Part shown: positions 21,701 through 31,968 of the stretch, piece by piece
Position numbering within the stretch: position 1 is the stretch's first letter
Layout of the letters: each line of letters begins with the position of its first letter
From: Adiantum capillus-veneris
Taxonomy: Eukaryota; Streptophyta; Polypodiopsida; Polypodiales; Pteridaceae
DNA: 64,000 nt
NCBI GenBank assembly: GCA_014529385.2
Contig: CM043968.1
Coordinates: 125,075,518 to 125,139,517, forward strand
Reading direction: 5' to 3'
The notes under the pieces: model-generated
What the model saw: the letters and a program-made list of their open reading frames with translations, nothing else
Databases searched by the model: none
What the model was told of the DNA's origin: nothing
Position numbers and translations under genes: made by a program

Positions 21701-22383
21701 CTCAGAAAAAGAAGAAAACACGGAGAAAGAGATCGCAAAAAGTAGCGAAGTTAGACCCCAGTTCAAGACCAACATAGGGACTGGTGACGACCCCGTATAT
21801 ATGAACGACGCTGAAGAATATTCTGATTCAGGTGAAACCATGGAGACCAAAATGACCACTAACATAGAAACCAACAAGGAGGATCTTCATGAGCCACAAT
21901 GGCCAGGATCCAAAAAGAAGGTAGGAACTTACCCAAACCCTATAGAGGAGATTGAGCGAGTCAAGCAATTAAGGAGTTTGGTAGAAGATACCCAAAGGGA
22001 TCTAGAACCAGCACCTAGGAAGATCCAAATTACAGACACCGTGTTCCCTACGCAACAACAACCTCACCAAGTCCATAGACCCTTGGACATACCTAGTGTC
22101 ATCCAAGAAGAAAGTGACTTAAAGTCATGGGAAAGTGGGCGTACTCACTTCTTGCTGGAAAGAATGTTTACAGAGGGACTACCTGATCCTATCAAAGAAA
22201 TGGAGATCCCATATTCCCCATGCCAAGGGACTCAAGGCCAAAAGGTGCCGTTAAACATTGCCAAATTGATGGATTTCATGTCTTCAGAAGTTAGAACCAC
22301 CATCATGTCCAAACTATATAAAGACCCTGAGCTAGTCTCAGCTCTTCAAGCCTTCCTCAATGAAGAACTGAAGTTTGGGCCAC
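18729..22383 (+). pseudogene. Element A Gag with four zinc knuckles
   Basis: Gag binds the element RNA and builds the particle. The first ATG of the open region is at 18729. A frameshift lies near 19100. The N-terminal half is Pro/Ser/Thr/Met-rich and probably disordered. The Retrotrans_gag core is at about 20100-20600 (LTQKFSGDGDVRKHIKVFEQ, ARDWYRTL, FLKEYIREG, VKDFISRLN, LLDRFIRGL) and is broken by TAA at 20257 and TGA at 20443. Four zinc knuckles follow: CSVCYGPHSTSEC, CNACGRYGHQDKDC, CYECGGPHRVAEC and CNRCGIDHLIAQC. Three have the short spacing CX2CX3HX4C. Another break lies near 21200 and one at about 21777. The frame ends where element B is inserted, within SALQAFLNEELKFG. Confidence 0.88.
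22379..22383. repeat. Target-site copy flanking element B (left)
   Basis: GCCAC, matched with one change by GCTAC at 30292-30296. Confidence 0.75.
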
Positions 22384-24531
22384 TGTGAGGTCCCCACCCT
22401 GCTGTATCAAACGGCAGATTTGATGGTGAACCTGGTGGCCACTAGATCTATAACGGAAGCAAACAAAGTGGTTTAGGGTTCAGCTAGCGGACGATCTCTC
22501 ATCACAAGGTGAGTGGAGTTCGAGCCTACTAGCAATGAGATCTAGCTCCACCTCGCAAGGGAAGCATACTTAACCTATCTAGCGATCCTAAGACCCACCT
22601 TCCAAGAGGAGAGAAAACCCGAGTGCCTTTTTCACCATGTTTCAGAGGCACGTACACTTGAGCCTTCGCCGCTCTAGGGGAAATGAGTATTACTAGTATC
22701 GATTTAAACACTATGGGGACAGAGAGTTCCCATAGGCATTGGCAACCTGAGCCAAGCCCCCACTTTCCATCCCCACACTCACACTTCCTTGTGTGACCTA
22801 ATTACTACCACAATGATTGTTCAACATAAACATTCCTTGATTCGAATCACATTGTTCGTTAAGACAACCCTTCAACTAGTATTGCAAACAACACCAAAAC
22901 AGTATTCTAGTAAAAATTCTACTTAAACTTATTCATTAAAATTCCAATGTTCTGGAGGTACAACATCCCCCCTCCAGCGAGAGTTTACTCCTCCCGTTGT
23001 CGCCTAGCTACCCATACAACTAGATATGTCCACCGCATAGAAACCACGACATGGACATTCCCACCCCGCTTAACCAGCAGACATGGTTTCCCACCGCTTA
23101 TCCAGCAGTCGTGGGTATCCACCGCTTAACCAGCAGACGTGGATTCAAGAGCCCTTAACCAGGAACTCTGCCCTCTGTGATCAGTAGCGGGGGTCAGACT
23201 GATTCAACATTGGAAATAAAATGAACATGTCGAGCTAAATTTTCCCTAGCATACATTCTTTCCTATTGCAAACAGCATACCCATCAATCATTTCTTTCCT
23301 ACTTTAGACTTTAATGTACAAATGAGTTCAGTGGCAAGGTTTCTGTCGGATTTCTCCAACATGTTTTGGGAATAAGTTCATTCCTTACTAAACGTGTGCA
23401 ATGTTAATTCAAATGACTTGAATAAAATTATGACCTACCTCTTCCATTTCTTCGTCAATGGCCTGTGATATGGCCGGTATTTGTTCGTCCATGGGAGCTT
23501 TTCCCTTTCCATTGACATTGCTTGTTCCCGCCTCGCGGTTGTGGGCTAGGAATAAGAGAGTAATTATAGAGAATTACGACTAGGAATAAGCATAATAGAC
23601 GAGGAATTTAGATGGTAATGAAAAGAATTTACAAAAGGCATTAATTAAATCGTGGTTACCGTGATTAAGGCTGATAATCTTCTCAATTCTCTGATCTAAT
23701 CGAGCTTCTTGAGGCGAGAATTCGACAGCACCTCCCTCATTGCTTCTCCTTCAAAAGGTGTGTGTACCGGTAGCACCTCCCCAAGGTGGGTGTAGGTATG
23801 TGTGTGTGTACTGAGTGAGTGTGTGAGCATGTGTGTGTGTGTGTATGTGTGTGTGTGTGTGTGTGTGTGCATTGGCCTTTAAATAGGCTCCTACAGGCTG
23901 AAAATCGACCTGGGTTGCTAAATGCATCTGGGAGCTTCTCCAGTTAAGCATGGCAAGTCTAGTTCCCTACTCACCAAGTGTCAGGTTGGCTAGGTTAACT
24001 GACTCTGAGACTTAGTTACTGGCTTGGCAGCTTTCCCAGGACTCGCACAAGGACAAAAGGCGCCCCCTAGCTGCTAAAGCTGATCTGGAGTGGCCTGGGA
24101 CCTGTTCCTACACAGTCCCGGGTTCTGGTGCCTCCCCGCTCAACTTTTGGAAAAATTGATTTTAGGCTAAAACGGGTTATACGAGTCGGATTTTGATGCC
24201 GTAAATTGCTATAGCAAGCTCTAACTAAGGCGTACTAGCCCGAGTACCTGTCATATTTAGTAGCCCTCGAGGTCCGAAAATGCATTTTTTTCAAATTCGG
24301 GGTACGGGTACAGTTTTTCGAGACGATCAAAACTGGACAGGTTACCAAAAACTTGCTATTTTTGGAAATTTATTCCAAAATTTAATTTAATTCACATTTC
24401 GAAGCTTAAAAATGTTCTAAACATCATGGCATTGACAGAATTGGAAAAATTGCTAAAAATTGTAACTTTTTCCATTATATTCATTTCAAGGTACAATGGT
24501 GTTCTTTTTTATCGGGGTCAGAGACCTTACA
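22384..24531 (-). repeat. 3' LTR of element B (0.6 kb deletion)
   Basis: Matches 27531-30291 throughout except for a gap near 23546 that removes the segment equivalent to 28697-29316. The gap includes the start codon of the LTR-encoded exon. TATTTAAA (minus) lies at 23878-23885, with a (GT)n tract just left of it. The hairpin array is at about 22951-23200. Confidence 0.92.
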
Positions 24532-24713
24532 ACCTCCCCAACGTGAAAAATTTGAGATGTCCTCATCTCAAGAATACATCTGGATAAACTCTATTCTAAC
24601 TACTTAGGTACATATATCCTTTGTCTAAAGTAAGGACATCCTTTGATAATAGAACAGTCTTTAGCTTTATGCGTCTTATTCTACTGAACTGTGATGAGAT
24701 CCTGGTGCTTGAA

Positions 24714-27024
24714 TTATTGCTCACTAGGATTAGCAGTTGCAGCATACAGAGCTGCTCTCTCATTAGCTTCGTCACCCACAGTTGGTTGTCTCACTGCGGC
24801 ATTAGCAAAAGCTCTGCTTCCTTGTCCTATGTTTCCTCTTCCTCGGCCTCCTCTTCCTTGTCCTATGTTTCCTCTTCCGTTTGGTTGACCTCACCCGTTG
24901 ACGTTCAGAGGTACATTATTAGCACCGGATGTTTGGGAAATCCTTTTTGGACATCGTCTTTTATAATGTCCATACTCCTGGCACTCAAAGCATCTTATAT
25001 TGGGAAATTTGGTAGCTGCCGTAGTAGCTACTACCGGACGATGGTCGTATGCAAGGTTGATTGGTCTGCTACTCCAGTTGTCTGACCTGGCCCTCTTTGA
25101 CAAATAGTATTGACTATCTTGGGTAGCCCTCTGAATCTCTTTAGCTAACGGTTTGGCCCTTAGCAAGGCATCCTGTAGTGTTGTCGGCCTAAGAGCTTCC
25201 AACCGCGTATTGAAAGGGTCGATTAGCCCTTGGTAGAACCTCGCCACTTGTTGTTCCAAGGTCATCTTAGGAGCATATCTCCGAAGAGTAACAAACTTTG
25301 CATAATATTCTTCGACAGATGAAGTCAGCTGCTGAAGTGAAAAGAATTCATTCATCTTCAAGGTTTTATAGGTAGGTGGTAAATAACGTCCCATTTACGC
25401 AGCTTTTATGTCTTCCCAGGATTGGGAAGATCCCTTAATATCTAAGTCCTTGCATTTTTGCTTCCACCATATCTTGGCATCGCCAGACAAGCGGAACATC
25501 GCAAGCATAGTCTGATTCACGGGTTGGGTTCCCGCAGCTTCAAAGTAATCGTCCATTGCTTCCATTCACACTTCCGCATCTCTCTCCACATTTGCCCCCT
25601 CGCCCTTAACACTAGAATGGTAAGAGGACACTTTTATGTCCTTGGACACTTTTGTGTCCTGTTAAGTGACCATTTTGCTTGAATTATTTGAAGAGTATGA
25701 AAATGAATTTCTAGGTGCTATATATCCACAAAGTTTCCTTATGAGCTGAAAAAAACTTAGCATTTTCTTTTGAGTATCGATATCACCATTAACCATACTC
25801 TTGCACAACATTTTTGAACCTAAACTGTGTGAAAAAACGGGTCCTGGTTTTGGCTTTTTCTCAATTTTTGGCAACTATACCACTCTAAACTTCATGTTTG
25901 TGAGGTTTAGATGGCTAGAGGTTAGGCCTTCATAGTTCTCAACATGTTCTGATGCTTGTAGGGAGAGCTAAGTGATAAAATTGAAAGTTATGACCAATTT
26001 ACAAGAATTGCATAATCCTGTTTTTTGGACAAAATTAGCACTTTTATGATTTTTTTGGTGGCTTTCTTGATACACAAATTCAATTTTGATTGTGTAAGTG
26101 TAATGTATAACATAAAGCTAATCTTCCTTGAGTTCTGGGGGACCTAATATGCTATATAGAATAGTATATAATGATGGTTGAGTTTTTTGATTGCTAAAGA
26201 ATACGATACATTTTAGAGTAGCAAGTATAACTTTGTCAATATTGCTAGTTTCTTAGGCCAATTGTGTGTATTTTGTAGGTAGTAACCATATCTAATCATA
26301 GACTACAAACTTGGCTAGATATTGAGTAGTTTCTATGGGTTTCTAGAGGTCATAATGCTAAACCCAGTTTTTTCATGTTTGCTGTATTTAGCACTTTATC
26401 ATTGCCCCCAAGGTTCCAATTGTAAGAGATCCATTATCCTTTTGACATGCTCCATGGCTCCTTTTGAATCCAAAGGCCCAAAGGGAACTAAGAAAACATA
26501 TATATAGTATATGTATTGAGCGTGACTATAGAAACTTTGATGATAGGTCCGCAGAATGGCAAAAATGCAACTTTTTTGTACCTTTTTTTTTGCCAAAAAC
26601 AAAAATAGTGAGGTAAAAGCAACCATATGTTTTGATCACCAACCCATTGAAGTTAATGGGGCATTTTATCTGATGTCCTACAAAAATCCCCACTCTTATT
26701 TATATGCAATCAACCGTAAGAAATTGCTCTTTTGGGAAAAATGCACTGGTCCATCAACTTTGGAGGCTTGTAGTGACCAAGGGATGAGAAAAATTACAAG
26801 TTTCTCATTTTTTCCATATGTAGTAGTTATTGAACTATAATCTCATGAAAGGATTTTTCAAAATGAGTGGATCTACTATGGTTTTGGAGTTTTTTCCCAA
26901 AACCCTGAAAGGACACTTTTATGTCCTGTTAGGTTACCATTCTAGTGTTAAAGAGTAGAGGCTGGGCTTGTTTAAGGAGGAGCTTCTTCTCTTCCACTAC
27001 CGAGTAGAGAGCAGGAGGCGGTGC
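24714..27024 (-). pseudogene. Element B Gag, main exon, interrupted by a TTAA element
   Basis: Structural Gag of chromovirus type. The frame can be read from a 3' splice site at 27026/27025 (GGATAG then GCACCG): APPPALYSVVEEKK, then LLFKGEG, where the 25606-26951 insertion lies. It continues ANVERDAEV, MEAMDDYFEAAG (Retrotrans_gag), KIWWKQKCKDL and MGRYLPPTYK. Next come VARFYQGL, the CCHC knuckle CFECQEYGHYKRRC, and an RGG-type tail GRGNIGQGRGGRGRGN before TAA at 24714-24716. Nonsense codons occur before MEAMDD, before MGRYL and at NG/GQPNG, so this copy is dead. No protease follows. The first exon probably lies in the LTR (28729-28589). Confidence 0.85.
25606..26951. mobile_element. piggyBac-like non-autonomous DNA transposon (1.34 kb) in gag of element B
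   Basis: Terminal inverted repeats CACTAGAATGGTAA (25610-) and TTACCATTCTAGTG (-26947) are perfect, each flanked by TTAA (25606-25609, 26948-26951). Removing the element and one TTAA restores an uninterrupted gag frame (LLFKGEGAN), so TTAA is a genuine target duplication. TTAA specificity and a CNCTAGAA-like end fit the piggyBac superfamily. A subterminal motif AGGACACTTTTATGTCC occurs near both ends. No transposase ORF is visible, so it would be a MITE-like derivative. A chance TTAA-flanked element of another superfamily cannot be excluded. Confidence 0.75.
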
Positions 27025-27516
27025 CTATCCAATGGTATAAAACTCATTACTATAGCACTCTTTTCAAATGAACCTAGGCTTTTCCATACTCAAGAAGAAA
27101 GTTAACTTTTGGGCTTAACCAGCCTACTTAATCTGTACAGCTATCACAAAGGATTTAACCATTCCACCATCAATTTAAATTCCATTGAATACATCCAAAT
27201 TTTTTGATAAATAATGGTAAAAACTTTACTCGAGAGCTTTGATCCATACTTATAACTTTATGTGCATCAACAGGCTACCTGCCCGCAGCACTAGTCGCAC
27301 CAATGACTTCTCAAAAAACATCATGTGTAACCCACTGAATCCCAACAAGCTCAACGAGTAAAACTCTTTAACATCACTCAGGAGACAATCCACTAGACAA
27401 ATCCAATGTCGTTATTCTGGGAAACATCATGCTCAAGCTTTGAGTACGAGCTATCCTACTATCCCTTATTTTTTTAAAATTTCAAACAACATCATTTTCC
27501 AGTTCGTAAACCTATA

Positions 27517-27528
27517 GCTCTGATACCA
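27517..27528 (-). promoter_or_regulatory. Primer binding site of element B (initiator tRNA-Met type)
   Basis: TGGTATCAGAGC on the minus strand, two bases from the 5' LTR end at 27531. Confidence 0.92.
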
Positions 27529-28098
27529 GGTGTGAGGTCCCCACCCCGCCGTATCAAACGGCGGATCTGATGGTGAACCTGGTGGCCACTAGATCTATAG
27601 CGGAAGCAAACAAAGTGGTTTAGGGTTCAGCTAGCGGGCGATCTCTCATCACAAGGTGAGTGGAGCTCGAGCCTACTAGCAATGAGATCTAGCTTCACCT
27701 CGCAGGGGAAGCATAGTTAACCTATCTAGCGATCCTAAGACCCACCTTCCAAGAGTAGAGAAACCCCGAGTGCCTTTTGCCCCATGTTTCAGAGGCACGT
27801 ACACTTAAGCCTTCGCCGCTCTAGGGGCAATGAGTATTACTAGTATCGATTTAAACACTATGGGGACAGAGAGTTCCCATAGGCATTGGCAACCTGAGCC
27901 AAGCCCCCAATTTCCACCCCCACACTCACACTTCATTGTGTGACCTAATTACTACCACAATGATTGTTCAACATAAACATTCCTTGATTAATTTCGAATC
28001 ACATTGTTCGTTAAGACAGTCCTTCAACCAGTATTGCAAACAACACCAAGACAGTCCTCTAGTAAAAATTCTACTCAAACTTATTCATTAAAATTCCA

Positions 28099-28340
28099 AT
28101 GTTCTGGAGGTACAACATCCCCCCTCCAGCGAGAGTTTACTCCTCCCGTTGTCGCCTATCTGCCCATACAACTAGGTATGTCCACCGCATAGAAAGCACA
28201 ACATGGACATTCCCACCGCTTAACCAGCAAACATGGGTTCCCACCGCTTAACCAGCAGTCGTGGGTATCCACCGCTTAACCAACAGACATGGATTCAAGA
28301 GCCCTTAACCAGGAACTCTGTCCCCTGTGATTAGTAGGGG
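28099..28340 (-). ncRNA. Array of hairpins with TAACC loops (B 5' LTR leader)
   Basis: A chain of stem-loops: CTGGAGG/CCTCCAG, CATAC/GTATG, TGTCCA/TGGACA, CCCA/TGGG, CCCAC/GTGGG, TCCA/TGGA, AGAG/CTCT and CCCCT/AGGGG. Three share the core CCGCTTAACCA.CA inside different outer stems. In that core GCT and AGC can pair around TAACC, although the third unit has GCT/AAC. The AGAG unit closes TAACC with CCT/AGG. In the other LTR (about 22951-23200) the matching outer stems read ATCCAC/GTGGAT and CCCAC/GTGGG. The array lies in the intron predicted between LTR exon 1 and gag. Confidence 0.6.
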
Positions 28341-28588
28341 GGGTCAGACTGATTCAACATTGGAAATAAAATGAACATGTGGAGCTAAATTTTCCCTAGC
28401 AGACATTCTTTCCTATTGCAAACAGCATACCCATCAATCATTTCTTTCCGACTTTAGACTTTAATGTACAAATGAGTTCAGTGGCGAGGTTTCCGTCGGA
28501 TTTCTCCAACATGTTTTGGGAATAAGTTCATTCCTTACTAAACGTGTGCAATGTTAATTCAAACGACTTGAATAAAATTATGACCTAC

Positions 28589-28729
28589 CTCTTCCATTTC
28601 TTCGTCAATGGCCTGTGATATGGCCGGTATTTGTTCGTCCATGGGAGCTTTTCCCTTTCCATTGACATTGCTTGTTCCCGCCTCGCGGTCGTGGGCACCA
28701 CCGAAGCGAGTTCTCTTAACCGGGGCCAT
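28589..28729 (-). CDS. LTR-encoded first exon of element B gag
   Basis: An ATG at 28729-28727 opens a 47-codon frame (MAPVKRTRFGGAHDRE, then GKGKAPMDEQ, ending IDEEMEE). It ends at a strong 5' splice site, GAG/GTAGGTCA, in phase 0. The gag body at 27024 starts after a 3' splice site in phase 0, so splicing would fuse the two and remove the hairpin array and PBS from the mRNA. The homologous frame occurs in the LTR of element H. The peptide is basic then acidic and has no known domain. The 3' LTR lacks the start codon through a deletion. Splicing is inferred from sites and frame only. Confidence 0.6.
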
Positions 28730-29634
28730 TTTACTCACTACTTTAAATAATTAGCTTGGAGAAAAGAGCTAAGGTCCGCAAGCGTCATAACAAACCAATT
28801 GATAGATTAGCAACATTAAATAATCCCTCCTATATGAGAGGTCAAGATTTTTCCATATAGCAATCATTATGGATGACACATAATCCTATGGGAACCGGCT
28901 CTAAAGATAATTACTCAGCTTAGATGATTAAGAATAATAGGATTTCACTAACGGAATTACCAGAGAGATGAATTAAGCACGATTAATCTCTTTCCTAGCA
29001 ATTAGAGGGTGCAAAATCACCGCATGCATAGGTGTGAGAAAAACCACCTCTTAGAGACTTAATGATAGATTAATCTTACCTTAATTATATCTTAATTCAT
29101 AAGAGAAATGAATCTAATTCAGCTACAATATTAATGAGTGATAAAAGAGTGTGATTCTCGTCAGTCTACACAATTGTCGGCTTACTGGTTAATTACTATG
29201 CTATCTAGAGAGAGAAAATTCTATTAATCATGCACTAATCATTAATTAAAGATCATGGATGGCTGATAATTCCGCTATGGTGTAATGATTAGATATTAGA
29301 ATATGGTTAAGGAGAAATTAGAGAGTAATTATAGAGAATTACGACTAGGAATAAGCATAATAGACGAGGAATTTAGATGGTAATGAAAAGAATTTACAAA
29401 AGGCATTAATTAAATCGTGGTTACCGTGATTAAGGCTGATAATCTTCTCAATTCTCTGATCTAATCGAGCTTCTTGAGGCGAGAATTCGACAGCACCTCC
29501 CTCATTGCTTCTCCTTCAAAAGGTGTGTGTACCGGCCGCACCTCCCCAAGGTGGGTGTAGGTATGTGTGTGTGTACTGAGTGAGTGTGTGAGCATGTGTG
29601 CGTGTGTGTGTGTGTGTGTGTGTGCCCCCTGGCC

Positions 29635-29642
29635 TTTAAATA
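29635..29642 (-). promoter_or_regulatory. Putative TATA box of the B 5' LTR
   Basis: TATTTAAA on the minus strand, within CCTATTTAAAGGCC. It is conserved in the left LTR at 23878-23885. A (GT)n tract lies just downstream in the element sense. Confidence 0.55.
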
Positions 29643-30296
29643 GGCTCCTATAGGCTGAAAATTGACCTGGGTTGCTAAATGCATATGGGAGCTTCTCCAG
29701 TTAAGCATGGCAAGTCTAGTTCCCTACTCACCAAGTGTCAGGTTGGCTAGGTTAACCGACTCTGAGACTTAGTTATTGGCTTGGCAGCTTTCCCAGGACT
29801 CCCACAAGAAAAAGGACGCCCTCTAGTTGCTAAAGTTGATCTGGAGTGGCCTGAGACCTGTTCCCACACAATCCCGGGCTCTGGTGCCTCCCCGCTCAAT
29901 TTTTGGAAAAATTGATTTTAGGCTAAAACGGCTCATACGAGTCAGATTTTGATGCCGTAAATTGCTATAGCAAGGTCTAACTAAGGCGTACTGACCCGAG
30001 TACCTGCCATATTTAGCAGCCCCCGGGGTCCGAAAATGCATTTTTTTCAAATTTGGGGTACGGGTGCAGTTTTTCGAGATGATCAAAACTGGACGGGTAG
30101 GGTGACCAAAAACTTGCTATTTTTGGATTTTTTTTACAAAATATATTTTAATTCACATTTCGAAGCTTAAAAATATTCTAAACATCATGGCACTGACATA
30201 ATTCGAAAAATTACAAAAATAGTAACTTTTTCCATTATATTCATTTCAAGGTACAATGGTGTTGTTTTTTATAGGGGTCAGAGACCTTACAGCTAC

Positions 30297-30720
30297 CGCA
30301 ATTTGCACAGATGGATGGAGCTGGGGAGATGCCAATAGAGGAGGAATACATAGATCCACAACCCAACCTAGATGAGAACCTTGTTATAGAAATACTTGTT
30401 AACAAGTTGGGACAATACTTTGAGGGTGATGAATCCAATGCGACCATACCAATCACTACTAAGGGATTAACTGTGAAGGGAATCCTTGATGGTGGCACTG
30501 GGGTTAGCATTGTGACGGGAAACTATGGGAAGATGGCCAATGGGTCTATTGTTAAACCTATTGGGATGCTAGAAGATCTCAACATCAAGGTCTTTCGACA
30601 TAAAATAAGGATTACCTTTATTGTTATGGATTTCCCAAACACACTATGGCATCGGAGATGATCTTAGGACGTCCTTTCATGAGGGAAGCAAAAATGGTGC
30701 ATGACTGGTCTAAAAACCAT
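30297..30720 (+). pseudogene. Element A protease (retropepsin-like)
   Basis: The gag-pro frame resumes directly after element B. The aspartic protease motif reads GILDGGTGVSIVTG, followed by flap-type sequence (KVFRHKIRITFIVMDFP) and ILGRPFM after a one-base frameshift near 30655. It cleaves the Gag polyprotein. DGG replaces the usual D[ST]G triplet, as also seen in the remnant at 59400. It is broken by the frameshift and a TAG at about 30730. Confidence 0.8.
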
Positions 30721-30731
30721 GTCTACTTGTA

Positions 30732-31347
30732 GTTCCAAGATTCTATCATTCTAGTGGATCTTGTGACGGGTCGAGCACATCCTCTAGGAAACAGGTTTAT
30801 AATTGATCATAGATCTGACACCACAGTTCACTCGGCCCCATTGCAGTATTGTTACACGTGTAAAGCGGACACTGATGTTGGGGAAGATTCTCCTTATATG
30901 GATGTACTACCTGGGATGACTGAGTCGGACAATGTGGATTGGGTCCACCTAGCAGCAACCATAGACACTTGGGGAAACAGGGGGACGACCTGGGTAACAC
31001 CTAAGGGGGATGAAATGCATGTACCTTTAAATATGCTACAAGCAATGCATATAGCTTCTGGCAAGACTCATCCTCATATAACGAAGAAAACATACAAGTG
31101 GGTCCCTAAAGCTTCTTTAGCGACCATGGCTAGTGCTAAAAAACAGAAGCCTTGTAAGAAACGTTCCACTCGCTCCAAGAAATGTAAGAAAACGTGGCGC
31201 TCGTTTCCTAAACGACTATTGAAAGCACAAGGCTACTATCAAGGAAATGATCAAATTTGGGTGCCAAAACGTAGATTGTACTCTTACTTGTCACCGGACC
31301 CATGTGAGCCCAATCCTGTAGCTACATCAGGAAGGGGGGCATGTTAA
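30732..31347 (+). CDS. Element A C-terminal extension without pol domains
   Basis: About 200 codons follow the protease in the same frame (FQDSIILVDLVTGRAHPLGN...). The middle is acidic with Trp and His residues. The end is very basic (KKQKPCKKRSTRSKKCKK), then QGYYQGNDQIWVPK and SYLSPDPCEP, stopping at the polypurine tract and LTR. It has no YxDD, RNase H or integrase motif and occupies the place where pol would be. I cannot assign a function; nucleic-acid binding by the basic tail is a guess. Confidence 0.6.
31329..31341 (+). promoter_or_regulatory. Polypurine tract of element A
   Basis: AGGAAGGGGGGCA immediately before the 3' LTR. It is the plus-strand priming site of the family and is conserved beside the LTRs at 37922 and 62677. 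Confidence 0.8.
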
Positions 31348-31676
31348 CCCTCACGGCTAACGGACACCCTATCACCTACGACGGACGTTCTAACCTACGG
31401 TGGACATTGTATTATTTATTTGGTAGAGTAAGGTACCAGGCTCGTCGGTCCAATAGGAAAAGGGTAAGAGTGATCGCCGATGAGAGGCGCACTCTAACTG
31501 GAACATTCAAGGGATTAGTTGGCTAAGCATGGGCGCCCAAGTGTGAATGGGGCGAGCTCATATAGAAGTCAACTAAACCTAAAATTCACTCATTCTCTCA
31601 TTTGTGCAATAGAAGAGTGCTCTTGCTCCATCTCCATATCCATCTTCTTCTTCTTCACCTCCTTGTGTGTGTGTGT

Positions 31677-31723
<47 letters not shown>

Positions 31724-31963
31724 TGGGCGATCGAGCATTACAAAGGCACGACGGCGGCGAAGCGGTTGAGCGCGGCGAAGCAGCGGCTCCTTCTTCTTCG
31801 CTGTGAGGAATCCTCCACGAAGCAAGCGTAGAGCGGTGAGTGACACACCATCGCCTTCTTTGACCTTACTAGTTTATGATTGTTGTGTGCTTGGAGCCAT
31901 CTGTGGCTCACATACGGTGTATCGGCAAGTTCCTTGCATTGACACGTGCGACATTCGCGCACA
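31342..31963 (+). repeat. 3' LTR of element A
   Basis: 622 bp, near-identical to 17270-17915 with a shorter GT/GA microsatellite (31664-31721). The TATA box has changed to TATAGAA. Confidence 0.93.
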
Positions 31964-31968
31964 GACAT

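Larger units (their letters stand above)
22384..30291 (-). mobile_element. Element B: Gag-only LTR retrotransposon nested in A
   Basis: The LTRs are 22384-24531 (2148 bp) and 27531-30291 (2761 bp). Both start TGTGAGGTCCCCACC and end GACCTTACA on the plus strand. A tRNA-Met PBS lies at 27517-27528 and a polypurine tract (TTGGGGAGGT, minus) at 24532-24541. The interior of about 3 kb contains gag and a nested 1.34 kb TTAA element, and no protease or pol. The insertion splits the gag-pro frame of element A, whose protease resumes at about 30297. The LTR length difference comes from a 0.6 kb deletion in the left (3') LTR at about 23546. Confidence 0.93.
27531..30291 (-). repeat. 5' LTR of element B
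   Basis: 2761 bp, intact relative to the left copy. In the element sense it contains: TATTTAAA (29642-29635), a CA-rich transcribed tract, the LTR-encoded first exon (28729-28589), the hairpin array and the PBS-proximal end. Confidence 0.93.
17270..31963 (+). mobile_element. Element A: non-autonomous LTR retrotransposon with Gag and protease only
   Basis: It is bounded by LTRs 17270-17915 and 31342-31963, both starting TGTTAACCCTCACGG and ending GCGCACA. Near-duplicate 5 bp flanks (GGCAT 17265-17269, GACAT 31964-31968) mark the target site. It has a PBS at 17920 and a G-rich polypurine tract ending at 31341. After removing inserted element B, the interior is about 5.5 kb. It holds gag with four zinc knuckles, a retropepsin and a basic C-terminal extension, but no reverse transcriptase, RNase H or integrase. 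Mobility would need enzymes from a related element. The PBS type is that of Tat/Athila-like Ty3/gypsy elements. Confidence 0.9.

Noticed and set aside
31655-31968. Plus- and minus-strand ORFs in the A 3' LTR
   Set aside because: They span the microsatellite and LTR end and are not shared in frame with the other LTRs.
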